Notes under the pieces: generated by a model
Databases searched by the model: none
Told to the model about the DNA's origin: nothing
The model's input: only the letters and a program-made list of their open reading frames with translations
In this document: in pieces, positions 51,580-60,559 of the stretch
Layout: every line of letters starts with the position of its first letter
How positions within the stretch are numbered: position 1 is the stretch's first letter
Assembly (NCBI GenBank): GCA_030654075.1
Contig: JAURYB010000073.1
Span: 1-64,000, forward strand
From: Bacteroidales bacterium
GTDB taxonomy: Bacteria > Bacteroidota > Bacteroidia > Bacteroidales > UBA4417
Length of the DNA stretch: 64,000 nucleotides
Reading direction: 5' to 3'
Translations under genes and position numbers: made by a program

Positions 51580-51677
51580 AAGTTTCAAGTAACCAAAATT
51601 CAAATTCCAAATTCCAGGGGCGGGAAATCCTATTGTTTCTCCCTTGGATTTGGAATTTGTAATTTCAGGACATGAAA
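51580..51677. terminator. Long inverted repeat after asnB
   Basis: AGTTTCA near 51581 pairs with TGAAACT near 51673. Inside, CAAATTCCAAAT (51601-51612) pairs with ATTTGGAATTTG (51648-51659). The AAATTCCAAAT word is a common dispersed intergenic repeat. It may stop asnB transcription. Confidence 0.5.
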
Positions 51678-51787
51678 CTTCCTTTGCTGAATATTACAAA
51701 ACGTGTAATTGCAATATCATCAGCTCTTTTATGAATATTTTAACAAAACCATTCTCTGTTTATACAATGATATCAATCTAACTACGG

Positions 51788-51795
51788 TATCTTTG
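51788..51795 (+). promoter_or_regulatory. -7 box of the surface protein gene at 51810
   Basis: TATCTTTG is an exact match to TAnnTTTG, 14 bases before the ATG. Confidence 0.45.
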
Positions 51796-51809
51796 CGTAT
51801 CAGTTTATT

Positions 51810-53951
51810 ATGAGAAAGGTTTTCAGAAGCTTAGCTGTTTCATTGTGTGTGGTCATTTTTTCAAATGCGATGCTTTTTGCTGAAGGCACCAAACAGGTAA
51901 TGCCACACACGAATTCGAAAGGGCAATTGTGTATCAATAAATCGAGGAGCAACTTTGCTTTTTACGGAGCTCCGGATGATTTACGCCTTAACATCTCAAT
52001 TGCCAGTACAGCTGAAACAATAAGGTTTGGCTTTGGAAAGGACTTGGGTAATTATACCCCCGGCCTCGTTTACAGGATAAAAAATCCTGTCGGCACAACG
52101 GTTTATGGCCCTTTTCCCGTCCCAACATCGGGTTCCGGATTCATTTCTTCATACAATGCAGCCGTAGCAGGACCGTTTCCGGCCGCAGGAGGATATGATT
52201 ATATTGAGTTGCCACCCTTGTTAACCACCGGAGATTATTTCCTCGAATTCGAATATCCATTGCCTTATACAGATGACACAAGGCATTTATTCGAATATTT
52301 TGATATTTCGGTTGTAAATGCCGCACAAAAAGCAGTAAATGGTCGGGTTTGGTCGAAGGCATGGCAATTTTGGAGTGGATCTGATAACTACTCCAACATT
52401 GAACGGTTTTATGGGAAAATGATGGTTCTTTCCGACGACAGTATTGTAACACAAATCGACTGTAACGGTTTCAGGGGCGGCACATTTTCAATTTCCAGCA
52501 ATATGACCGGTTGCAATAATACCGGCGACCTGGCAAATGACCGGAAATCCAGAACCGGGCCGTTAAATTACCTTCAATACAAGATTTTCCTGAATGATCC
52601 TGACAGTAATGTTTACCCGACACAAAAGGCAAAATCAGGCATTTTTTTACCAATTAATGTAACAACCAATTGTATAACAGGGAGCGGTGATTTTGGTCTG
52701 AGAGTTGAAAAAGACGGAACGGTTAAACTTCTTATCGAGATAAATCCAAATCCCGGCGCAGATGGTGAAGATGTTCAGATCATAGCCGATGTAAAAGCTG
52801 ATCCGGGTGGCGATGGATACAATCACATTACCTGGGATGGTAATGACAATTATGGTAAACCAGTCGCAAATGGCACTTCCCTTGCATTTACTATAACCAA
52901 TCTCAGTGGGCTAACGCATTTACCTATTTTCGATATCGAAAACAATGATTATGGATATATAGTAAGTCAAATACGGCCGGCGGGTGGACAATTAAGGATT
53001 TTTTGGGATGATTCCGAAATAAGCGGGACAACAAATTCCTCTACAGGATGCTTAAATGCAAGCGGCTGCCATACCTGGAATAACGAATTTGGAAACAACA
53101 AAACTATAAATTCATGGTGGTTTGTCTCCTGGTCCGAAACTATACCTGTTACTTTTGTTGCAAAAAGAACCCCCGGAACCCCGGCCTTATCAGGCAACAG
53201 CGTACATTGTATAGGAACTGCCGGCAGTCTTGATTTTTATGTAGCCAACGATCCGAATTCGACCAGTTACGCATGGTCCTATACGGGGCAAGGTACAACA
53301 ATTGATGAATCAGAACGGAACGCAACACTTAATTTTGCGCCAAATGCCACAGAGGGCATACTTTCAGTAAAAGGTCAGAACGCAGGATGTGGCGACGGAC
53401 CTGCCACTGATAGGGATGTCACTTTTGAACCACTCCCTGTTGTTACCTTGGCGCCATTCCAGGAAATCTGCTATACAGCTCCCGGTTTCAAGCTTACCGG
53501 CGGGGAACCACAGGGAGGTAACTATTTTGTTGACGGTAATCCCGCAGATAGCCTTTTCCCGTACAAGGAACCTGAAGGATGGCATCATATTGTATATTCA
53601 TACACATCGCCAACTACCTGTTCAAATTCCGATACAACCGAAATCCTGTTGTATTCTGCAGCTGAATGCCTTGGAACTGTATTTTTCCCAAATGCCTTTA
53701 AACCTGATAACGACACTGTAAATAATGTGTTCCGGCCCGTGGTAAGGAATATATCCACATTTAAAATGTATATATTTGATCGCTGGGGACAACTTATTTT
53801 TACGACTGACGATGTAGCTAAAGGTTGGGATGGGAAATTTGGCGGCAAGGACTGTCCTGAAGGTATGTACACCTTTACAGCCACCTATGGGCTTTCGCTC
53901 CGGGAAGACAATATTGGAACTAAAAGAGGTTTGTTTTCACTGGTCCGTTGA
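51810..53951 (+). CDS. Secreted surface protein with gliding-type C-terminal domain (T9SS type B)
   Basis: The 713-aa protein has a signal peptide (about 1-25, ending NAMLFAEG). The N-terminal ~450 residues are beta-rich and unassigned (repeated DPGGDGYNHITWDGNDNYGK-like segments recall extracellular Ig-like repeats). An Ig-like part follows (about 455-530). The final ~95 residues (GTVFFPNAFKPDNDTVNN, IFDRWGQLIFTT, KGWDGKFGGKDCPEGMYTF) are the gliding motility-associated C-terminal domain used as a type B secretion signal. Its last residues, GLFSLVR, match the C-terminal pattern of the 2530-end adhesin. The role at the surface is unknown. Confidence 0.88.
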   Translation: MRKVFRSLAVSLCVVIFSNAMLFAEGTKQVMPHTNSKGQLCINKSRSNFAFYGAPDDLRLNISIASTAETIRFGFGKDLGNYTPGLVYRIKNPVGTTVYGPFPVPTSGSGFISSYNAAVAGPFPAAGGYDYIELPPLLTTGDYFLEFEYPLPYTDDTRHLFEYFDISVVNAAQKAVNGRVWSKAWQFWSGSDNYSNIERFYGKMMVLSDDSIVTQIDCNGFRGGTFSISSNMTGCNNTGDLANDRKSRTGPLNYLQYKIFLNDPDSNVYPTQKAKSGIFLPINVTTNCITGSGDFGLRVEKDGTVKLLIEINPNPGADGEDVQIIADVKADPGGDGYNHITWDGNDNYGKPVANGTSLAFTITNLSGLTHLPIFDIENNDYGYIVSQIRPAGGQLRIFWDDSEISGTTNSSTGCLNASGCHTWNNEFGNNKTINSWWFVSWSETIPVTFVAKRTPGTPALSGNSVHCIGTAGSLDFYVANDPNSTSYAWSYTGQGTTIDESERNATLNFAPNATEGILSVKGQNAGCGDGPATDRDVTFEPLPVVTLAPFQEICYTAPGFKLTGGEPQGGNYFVDGNPADSLFPYKEPEGWHHIVYSYTSPTTCSNSDTTEILLYSAAECLGTVFFPNAFKPDNDTVNNVFRPVVRNISTFKMYIFDRWGQLIFTTDDVAKGWDGKFGGKDCPEGMYTFTATYGLSLREDNIGTKRGLFSLVR

Positions 53952-54415
53952 GAACAAAATATGATTTTTCCCTCGTTAACTATAGATGTCAAAATAACAT
54001 CTCCAATTGAAATTACAGATTCGAGCTAACCTAATATATGTCAGGCTTTTCATTATCTCGTCCCTACGGGACGAAATATTTTTGATTGCTTACAATCACG
54101 AGATTTTTTATATAGAAGCCTTTGATTTTAAAGAGAAATTCTAATTTCGTTTTGAGGAAGTTATTTCGAAAGGTTCACTAAGACACACACGAATGATTCA
54201 TAAATTAAGAGAATTAACCCTCTTATAGAGCTAATCTTGAATCGGCCTGATAAGTAAGCTGCCATTATATAAAAAATATAGCACTTCTAAGTTTTTATCA
54301 AATCATATATTACTATGTGAATTATTTTTCTGAAATTTGATGAAAATAATTGCATGTGTTCAGCTATATGCATTACCTTTTAAAAATTACCAAAACCATA
54401 ATCCCCTCGCACAAT
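53952..54415. other. Intergenic region with structured repeat
   Basis: No gene is seen. A multi-stem structure lies at 54055-54109. The rest is AT-rich, with no promoter box recognised in front of the kinase at 54416. Confidence 0.5.
54055..54109 (+). terminator. Multi-stem terminator-like repeat
   Basis: ATCTCGT (54055-54061) pairs with ACGAGAT (54098-54104), followed by T residues. Inside are CGTCCC-tac-GGGACG (54059-54073, alternative to the outer stem) and GATTG-ctta-CAATC (54084-54097). The CGTCCCTACGGGACG word is a known kind of dispersed repeat in this phylum. Confidence 0.55.
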
Positions 54416-56398
54416 ATGGATAAACATTTAAATATCAGATGCATAACCATATTCTTGTTCGTTTGTATTGTGGGTTTAGCCGTACAGGGTAATGCATATA
54501 TTCTTCCTGATTCCGGAAGCAAAGAAGCCGACAGCCTGAAGCTGGTACTGGCAAAACCCCTGACACCCCAGGAAAAAATTAAAACTCTTTCAGCTCTTGG
54601 AAAAGCATATTATACCGATTCGGAGCTCGACAAAGCGTTAGAAACAGAGTATCAGCTTCTGGATATGATCAGCAAGCATGGGGAAAAAATTGATTCGGCA
54701 AAATGTTTCAGGCTTATAGGGTTGGTTTATATGCAAAAGTCGTGGTACGACAAATCGCTCGATAATCTGATGCGGGCGCAACATCTTTTTGGCGAATCAG
54801 GCGACTCAGCAATGCAGGCAAAAGCGCTTATGAATGTTGGAATTGTTCACGATTGCATGAATAACTATCCAATGTCGTTATCTTATTATAATAAAGCGCT
54901 TGATTATTTTAAACGGACGAAAAACGAAAATGGAATCGCTGATTGTGAGTTGAACATCGCCATTGTACTTGCAAAGCAGAAGAACTATAAGCCGGCTTGT
55001 GAGAACCTCCTTTCAGCCATTAAAATATATGAGAAAGCCGGTAATGATTCCTACCTCGCTGCCGCCTATATTAACTTTGGCCTTACAAGTAAAAAAATGG
55101 GGAATTATGACCTGGCCATTGAATACCTGGATAAAGCATTGAAAATCTGGAAACAGGAAGAAGATCAGTATCATATCTGTTTCTATCACCTGAATATGGG
55201 TGAGATTATGCTTGACATGAAACGGACCGAAGAAGCCGGCCAGCACCTGAACACTGCTGAAAAACTTGCGAAAGAAGTCGGATCAAAAGACCTGCTGGCA
55301 AAAGCCTACGAGTTTTTATCCGACTATCATGCTGCCAGGAATAACTTTAAAGATGCATACTCATTCCTTGACAAATCTAAACAACTAAATGATAGCATCC
55401 TGAATGCCGAAACCACTGAAAAAGTTTCACAGATTCAGTATCAGTATGAGATTGCTAAACGGGAAGTTGAAAAGGAACACCTTGTAAAACAAAACTTAAA
55501 CAAGGAGCTTGAGTTGTCGAAGAAAAACCTGTTACTCTATATTCTGGGAGCAATACTTGTAATTATCGCGGTACTGGTTATGTTATTAGTAACTCAGAAC
55601 CGGATAAAGAAAAAAGCCAACGAGCAGCTCGAAGTAAAAAACGATCTTATAGAATTGCAAAGAGATGAACTTATTTCACTCAACGTTTCGAAGGACAAAT
55701 TCCTTTCGATACTTGCACATGATATTAAAAACCCGTTAAGTTCTATCCATGGCATCAGCGATTTGCTTATATCTGATTATGATAAGCTTACAGAAGAAGA
55801 AAAGAAGATTTTTACCCGCGATATTCATACATTAGCGACCAATCTTTTTGAAATAATCAATACCCTGCTTACCTGGTCGACCTCGCAAAGCGGAATGATT
55901 ACATATCGTCCGACACAATTTTCAATCGGAAAGCTTTGCGGCAAATCAGCGAATAATCTTCAAACCGTCGCCAAGCAAAAGGATATTGTAATTGAAAGCA
56001 CTGTTGATGAAAATTTAATGGTACTGGCTGATGAAAATATGATAATTTCGGTGCTGCATAACCTGATCAATAATGCGATAAAATACTCTTACCACGGCAC
56101 CAAAATTCGTATTGAATCGATCCGATCGGAAGGATTTGCGCAGATATCCGTTATTGACGCTGGTATCGGACTTTCGGCGGAAAGCCAGTCGAAACTTTTT
56201 AAATATGATCAGCATTTTATGAATAAAGGCACTGCCGGCGAAACAGGAACCGGGCTGGGACTTATCCTCTGTAAAGATTTTGTTGCTAAAAATGGAGGCA
56301 CTATCAAAGTTGAAAGTACGTTAAAAGAGGGAAGCACTTTCGTGTTTACACTTCCGCTGGCATCGGCCCAGGTGTCTGCACACCCGCAGGGTGTCTGA
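54416..56398 (+). CDS. TPR-containing sensor histidine kinase
   Basis: The frame opens at TTG 54350, but ATG 54416 gives a signal/anchor segment (MDKHLNIRCITIFLFVCIVG) and 660 aa. The periplasmic part has about six TPRs (to about residue 330), then a coiled coil, one transmembrane helix (about 371-393), a HisKA domain with His435 in FLSILAHDIKNPLSSIHG, and a HATPase domain (NLINNAIKYSYHG, GETGTGLGLILCKDF). No response regulator of its own is adjacent. The last seven residues (SAHPQGV) and the stop are encoded by a palindromic repeat, so the original C-terminus was altered. Confidence 0.9.
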   Translation: MDKHLNIRCITIFLFVCIVGLAVQGNAYILPDSGSKEADSLKLVLAKPLTPQEKIKTLSALGKAYYTDSELDKALETEYQLLDMISKHGEKIDSAKCFRLIGLVYMQKSWYDKSLDNLMRAQHLFGESGDSAMQAKALMNVGIVHDCMNNYPMSLSYYNKALDYFKRTKNENGIADCELNIAIVLAKQKNYKPACENLLSAIKIYEKAGNDSYLAAAYINFGLTSKKMGNYDLAIEYLDKALKIWKQEEDQYHICFYHLNMGEIMLDMKRTEEAGQHLNTAEKLAKEVGSKDLLAKAYEFLSDYHAARNNFKDAYSFLDKSKQLNDSILNAETTEKVSQIQYQYEIAKREVEKEHLVKQNLNKELELSKKNLLLYILGAILVIIAVLVMLLVTQNRIKKKANEQLEVKNDLIELQRDELISLNVSKDKFLSILAHDIKNPLSSIHGISDLLISDYDKLTEEEKKIFTRDIHTLATNLFEIINTLLTWSTSQSGMITYRPTQFSIGKLCGKSANNLQTVAKQKDIVIESTVDENLMVLADENMIISVLHNLINNAIKYSYHGTKIRIESIRSEGFAQISVIDAGIGLSAESQSKLFKYDQHFMNKGTAGETGTGLGLILCKDFVAKNGGTIKVESTLKEGSTFVFTLPLASAQVSAHPQGV

Positions 56399-56404
56399 CA
56401 CCTG
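56369..56404. repeat. GTGTCTGCACACCC palindrome overlapping a kinase stop codon
   Basis: CAGGTGTC (56369-56376) pairs with GACACCTG (56397-56404), and the inner ACACCC-gca-GGGTGT (56380-56394) pairs as well. The TGA stop of the kinase (56396-56398) lies inside the right arm. Same family as 15442-15475. Confidence 0.9.
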
Positions 56405-56444
56405 AAGGCGAATGAAATAGTACTTTCTGAATAAGGCCCGGAAA

Positions 56445-56482
56445 TTTAGTGTCAGACACCCGTTGGGTGTACAGACACTAAA
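56445..56482. repeat. GTGTC...ACACCC palindrome between convergent genes
   Basis: TTTAGTGTC (56445-56453) pairs with GACACTAAA (56474-56482), with an inner ACACCC-gtt-GGGTGT pairing. A further gcagacact word follows. It sits between the convergent kinase and LytTR genes and can act on both strands. Confidence 0.88.
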
Positions 56483-56493
56483 GGTTGCAGACA

Positions 56494-57207
56494 CTAGAGG
56501 AAGTTCTCGTTCAGGAATTTCTGAAATACATCCTTGTACTGGTCACTGACAGGAATATAAACATTCCCAAACACGATCCTGAAACGCTCAATAGTTTCAA
56601 TCCGGTTAAGATTCACGATGTACGAACGGTGCACGCGCATAAAATCTGATGCCGGAAGTTTTGCCTCCAGCGTTTTAAGCGAATTGATGGAAAGTACCGG
56701 GCTTGCCTCGTTTTTCAGATATATCTTTACGTAATCCTTCATCCCTTCGATATAAAGAATATCGGCAAAATTGATCCTGCGGATTTTGTATTCACTTTTT
56801 ATAAAAAGGAATTGTTCGTTAGTTTCGACGCTGTTGGCTCTGAGGCTCTCCAATTCGATCAGTTTACGTGCTTTTAAAGCAGCTGTCAGGAATTCCTCGT
56901 ACCCGAATGGTTTCAACAGGTAATCCACAGCCTCAAGTTTAAATCCTTCGATGGCAAATTTCTGGAACGCTGTAGCAAATATAACTTTGGGGCCGTTCAG
57001 AAGCATCCGGGCAAAATCCGTTCCAAGCAAGTCAGGCATTTGTATATCGAGAAATACCAGGTCAACCGGGTTATTTTCATAATATTCCATGGCACTCAGC
57101 GGGTTATCAAATCCACCTTCAAACCGAAGAAACGGAGTCTTCTGAATGTAACCTGTTACCAGATTTAATGCTAACGGTTCATCATCTATTGCAATAGTGT
57201 GGATCAT
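56494..57207 (-). CDS. LytTR-family response regulator (locus 3)
   Basis: The frame reaches a TTG at 57216, but ATG 57207 (MIHTIAIDDEPLAL) is preferred, giving 237 aa. The receiver has phospho-acceptor Asp54 in VFLDIQMPDLLG, ATAFQKFAIEGF and YLLKPFGY. The LytTR domain follows (YKIRRINFADILYIEG, FMRVHRSYIVNLNRI). It lies 10 bases after its kinase, so the two are co-transcribed. No obvious target gene is attached. Confidence 0.93.
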   Translation of the reverse strand: MIHTIAIDDEPLALNLVTGYIQKTPFLRFEGGFDNPLSAMEYYENNPVDLVFLDIQMPDLLGTDFARMLLNGPKVIFATAFQKFAIEGFKLEAVDYLLKPFGYEEFLTAALKARKLIELESLRANSVETNEQFLFIKSEYKIRRINFADILYIEGMKDYVKIYLKNEASPVLSINSLKTLEAKLPASDFMRVHRSYIVNLNRIETIERFRIVFGNVYIPVSDQYKDVFQKFLNENFL

Positions 57208-57217
57208 ATCCGGCAAA

Positions 57218-58354
57218 TTAAGAAATGTCTATTTGAAGAATGATCTGGTAGGTTGTGTCGGTCTCCAATACCTGCAGGTTGTGCCGGTCAGGATACAGCA
57301 AAGCCAGTCGTTTTTTTACATTTTCAAGACCAATGCCGGAATCGGATTTCATTAGCTCGTCGCCGGTATTTCCAATGCTGTTGCTGCATTCAAAAATGAT
57401 TTTCTCCGGCTCTGTTTTCAGCTGAACATTAACAAACGACGGGCGACGGTAACTGATTCCATGTTTGAACGCGTTTTCGACGAAAGGCAGAAAAAGAAGC
57501 GGCGGAATAGCCACATCGGTAAAGTCTTCAGGGAAACTCACTGTGATGGAAACCTTGTCCGAAATCCTGAGTTTCATCAGTTCTATATAGGTCTTCATGA
57601 AGTCTATCTCCTGGCTGAGGAACCTGTCGCCTTTCTCCGTTTCGTAAAGGATGTAGCGCATCAGTTTTGATAACTGCAGGATCGCTTTTTGTCCATCGGG
57701 AACACTGGTCTGAACCAGCGAATAGATGTTATTCAGTGTGTTAAACAGGAAATGCGGATTGATCTGGTTTTTAAGAAAAGCCAATTCACTGTTTAATTTT
57801 TCTTTTTCGGCTTCCTTCCGTTTTTTTTCCTGTTCCGTGAATTTATCGGTAAAGCTCAATCCCAACCCAAATCCGGATAGGAATAAGGTTGTAATAATAA
57901 AATTATACAAGGGCCAGTTTGCGGATGGCCGTTGGGGTTCAGCGACAAACTCATTTCGCGGCATAAACGGAACTCCGGGCGGAGGTTGCAGGCGAAGGTA
58001 CTTCCCCATTTCGCGATTTGCATCCCGACCTCTGAAACCATATGCTTTGAAGGCTAATTCATTAACAATAGTTGCGATAACCACCAATGAAATTGCCGCG
58101 ACAAAGTAAAGTAGTTTCCTGTGTTTGAAGAAAAGCTTAGGTGTAAAAACAAGATAGTTAGCATAAAAAATTACAGCGTACAGGAATATCTGAATATAAG
58201 TCCTTCTGAGAATGGATTCATCATTGCCCGAATCGATAAACAGCAGGTAAGCCGGCAGGATGAAAAGAATGAGCCAAACAGCTACGTGCAGCATGACAGG
58301 GATCTTTCTGCCCGAAAACAGTTTTGTATTCCATTCGTTGTAAAGCTTTCTCAT
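57218..58354 (-). CDS. LytS-type sensor histidine kinase (locus 3)
   Basis: The 378-aa kinase has four membrane helices (about 18-40, 52-70, 81-100 and 150-168) with a Pro-rich loop between the last two. His201 lies in NQINPHFLFNTLNNIYSL, with FLPFVENAFKHGIS and SDSGIGLENVKKRLA. It forms a complete two-component pair with the LytTR gene immediately downstream. The PqqD-like gene starts upstream on the same strand with 27 bases between. Confidence 0.92.
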   Translation of the reverse strand: MRKLYNEWNTKLFSGRKIPVMLHVAVWLILFILPAYLLFIDSGNDESILRRTYIQIFLYAVIFYANYLVFTPKLFFKHRKLLYFVAAISLVVIATIVNELAFKAYGFRGRDANREMGKYLRLQPPPGVPFMPRNEFVAEPQRPSANWPLYNFIITTLFLSGFGLGLSFTDKFTEQEKKRKEAEKEKLNSELAFLKNQINPHFLFNTLNNIYSLVQTSVPDGQKAILQLSKLMRYILYETEKGDRFLSQEIDFMKTYIELMKLRISDKVSITVSFPEDFTDVAIPPLLFLPFVENAFKHGISYRRPSFVNVQLKTEPEKIIFECSNSIGNTGDELMKSDSGIGLENVKKRLALLYPDRHNLQVLETDTTYQIILQIDIS

Positions 58355-58381
58355 AGCACAAAGATATCAATTCAGGCGAGA

Positions 58382-58642
58382 TCAATCCTGTGGTATTTTT
58401 TCAATTAATTGATTATGCATCATGTAAACCAGGAGTTCCTGCAGGTGTTCTTCCATTGTTTCGCTATCGATATCAAATTCTGATAGAATAAACTCCTCGA
58501 TGTGCGCTTTGCTGTGGTTTTTCCTGGCTTTTTCGATAATCATCACCCCGAGCTCATTGGCCTGGAAGGATTCGCCGGTAAAAGTGTTTAACAGCACACT
58601 GGCATCGCAAATGGCTAAATTTTCTTTCATCTTGTTTTTCAT
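58382..58642 (-). CDS. PqqD-like small protein (RiPP recognition-type fold)
   Basis: The 86-aa protein follows the PqqD pattern: a beta-hairpin with an NTFTGESFQANELGVMII-like core, then helices in which IEEFILSEFDIDSETMEEHLQELLVYMMHNQLIEKI gives the winged-helix part. PqqD-like proteins bind precursor peptides for radical-SAM or other maturases. No maturase or precursor peptide gene is visible nearby, so it may be an orphan or part of a signalling unit with the adjacent LytS/LytTR pair. MKENLAIC (Met5) is an alternative start. Confidence 0.65.
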   Translation of the reverse strand: MKNKMKENLAICDASVLLNTFTGESFQANELGVMIIEKARKNHSKAHIEEFILSEFDIDSETMEEHLQELLVYMMHNQLIEKIPQD

Positions 58643-58846
58643 GATTTTCTGGAATTATTTTGTATCAATATGTTTTAAGTCCTGTTTTCTCTTAGCTATT
58701 AATTATTCAAATTAATAAATTTTGCACGGCTGTGTTATCTCTAAGAAATACAGCTTCGCAGACTTCTATTCCGTCTACACTTTTGAAGCAGCCGATCCTA
58801 AATGGCATAAATTACTGGCTTCACAGATAACTGCCGACGAAATATT

Positions 58847-59203
58847 CTATACGGTTCCCACGGTTTCCGTTACACTTACATGGTTTCCGGTACCGAAACT
58901 GATCGAATTGCTGGTATAATAATTACCGGTTCTATCCGAGGTTAGGGTTGCCAGTATTGTTCCTGTTCCATTGGAAGCAGATGTAAATTTAATTGCTGCT
59001 CCTGAATAGACCGATGTCAGAGCCTGGCTGTAAACCGATCCGGCGGCTTTAAAAGAATGGCAGCCCAGGCAGTTTTTGCCGGTATTGTGGCTCGAACTGC
59101 CTGTTAAACTACTGCCTTCTGTATCTGAATCTGATGAATTATCCCCGCAAGAAGTTAATACAGGCATAAAGTAAAAGGAGAGAACAAATGGGCTATTCTT
59201 CAT
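58847..59203 (-). CDS. Putative c-heme lipoprotein, probably C-terminally truncated
   Basis: The 118-aa protein has a lipoprotein signal with a lipobox LTSC (Cys19), then a Ser/Thr-rich linker and a heme-type motif GKNCLGCHSF (CxxCH). FKAAGSVYSQALTSVYSGAAIKF and LTSDRTGNYYTSNSISFGTG resemble the start of secreted cytochrome-like proteins in this phylum. The frame stops after TETVGTV, where such proteins normally continue, and the next bases do not resume a clear frame. It is next to a decayed region. Confidence 0.5.
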   Translation of the reverse strand: MKNSPFVLSFYFMPVLTSCGDNSSDSDTEGSSLTGSSSHNTGKNCLGCHSFKAAGSVYSQALTSVYSGAAIKFTSASNGTGTILATLTSDRTGNYYTSNSISFGTGNHVSVTETVGTV

Positions 59204-60546
59204 GTTTCGAATAGGGTTAGTTAATTTTACAAGTACTAATCCAGTCTGATTTATTGGGATTTCCGGCTACCGCAGGAACGCTGCAAAAGCAGTTCCTCTG
59301 AGGTGTTGAATATTTCGTTTACTGGGAGTAAAAACGGAGCCGATAGGATTTCTTTAAATAAATATCTGAAGCAAAAGTATTCCCGCTTACATCAAATGCA
59401 AAATGAAATAGATGAACGGCCTGATTTTCCGTTTAGAATCTGGAAATAAGCGGATGGTTTAAAAAATATTGATTGGATTGTTATATAATTCAAGCTATTC
59501 CGATTCGCTGCCCCTCTAAAATAAACCGACTCCTACTGATTGTCACAAGAATCAGAACGGCGGCATATTTATTGAAACAAAATTTTCGCCTTTGATTTAA
59601 GGTTCGGCACATCGGAATATTCTTCGATCAATGAAGTAAAATAAAGAATCATATGAAAATTTGCCAGATACACCTTAACGACTCTTTAATATTGGTTTTG
59701 GCTTTACGGGAGTTATAGGATAATCCGCCCCTGGTCATTGCATCAACAGCCAGGCTGTAGCTGACAGGACAAATCACTTTGGATAAAAAAAGGAATATAA
59801 AAGTATTGACCCAAACTCTTAGTATAAGAATGGTAAATTAATGGAACGAAAAAACCAGCACAAAAAGAACGCCCCGAACCAAGGCCAAAACAAATAGTGG
59901 TTAATGTATACAACAGGAGGTTTTGTAGCAAGGGTTTCATCAGGAAGCCACGTTCCTGTATCTCCAAACCGCCTGTGGTAATGATGTTGCCGCATTAATC
60001 GTTTTAGCCATAAAAGGTTCCAATATATCCTGCAATTGCGAACTTTTGAGCATTATCATTTGGATAATCCGGATAAAATAAGAATTGGGGGTTATAATAT
60101 TTATATTTTGTGCCCATTCCGGCTGCTATCAACCGGGGTAAACAATCCACTCGTGTTTTCCGTGCGTAAGTTTTTGCTTCTGGAAAAGACTACAACTTCA
60201 CGATGGAATACATCCATGATCAATGTGAGACAGTAGAACTTTCCAGGCATCTCATAATAGGTTCTGTTACTCACCAAAGCTGGATTGCAGATGTAATCCC
60301 AAGCTCTTTTATCAAATTTGGGAATCGGGTCACGCCTCTGCTTTCGCTGGTTACACGGAAGTTCTTTGGCTTTTTAGCACGATAACCATGGTCAAAACAA
60401 AATATCTCAAACTTTACCCTCCCATACTTTGTGGATTAAGCTTGAAGTAAATCCTGCGAACGGACATACAGCGATGATCCTTCCTGATTTTGTTGACCGG
60501 CATAAGGATTTACAGACAGACATCTGAACTTTAAAAATCAAACCAC
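59204..60546. other. 1.3-kb decayed region without intact genes
   Basis: Only short frames are present (59743-59967 -, 60036-60236 +, 60203-60385 +), with no start-to-stop coding logic. The right part contains frame-shifted protein-like fragments (see 60200-60527). The left part looks non-coding and mixed in composition. Confidence 0.5.
60200..60527 (+). pseudogene. Frame-shifted gene remnant, family uncertain
   Basis: One plus-strand frame reads SGHASAFAGYTEVLWLF from 60325. Another, out of frame with it, reads KLEVNPANGHTAMILPDFVD (from about 60438) to a stop at 60525-60527. The SGHASA piece resembles the histidine motif of PAP2/vanadium haloperoxidase proteins, but this is a weak resemblance of one short segment. 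Earlier pieces (VELSRHLIIGSVTHQSWIADV) are in a third frame. The pattern fits a decayed gene of unknown identity. Confidence 0.25.
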
Positions 60547-60559
60547 TTAAAAGCTGGCG

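Noticed and set aside
54350-54415. Extended N-terminus of the TPR histidine kinase from TTG 54350
   Set aside because: ATG 54416 directly precedes a normal signal/anchor sequence, and the upstream residues are not membrane-compatible.
58722-58919. 65-codon plus-strand frame overlapping the c-heme lipoprotein gene
   Set aside because: It starts at TTG, overlaps the better-supported minus-strand lipoprotein and has no recognisable features.
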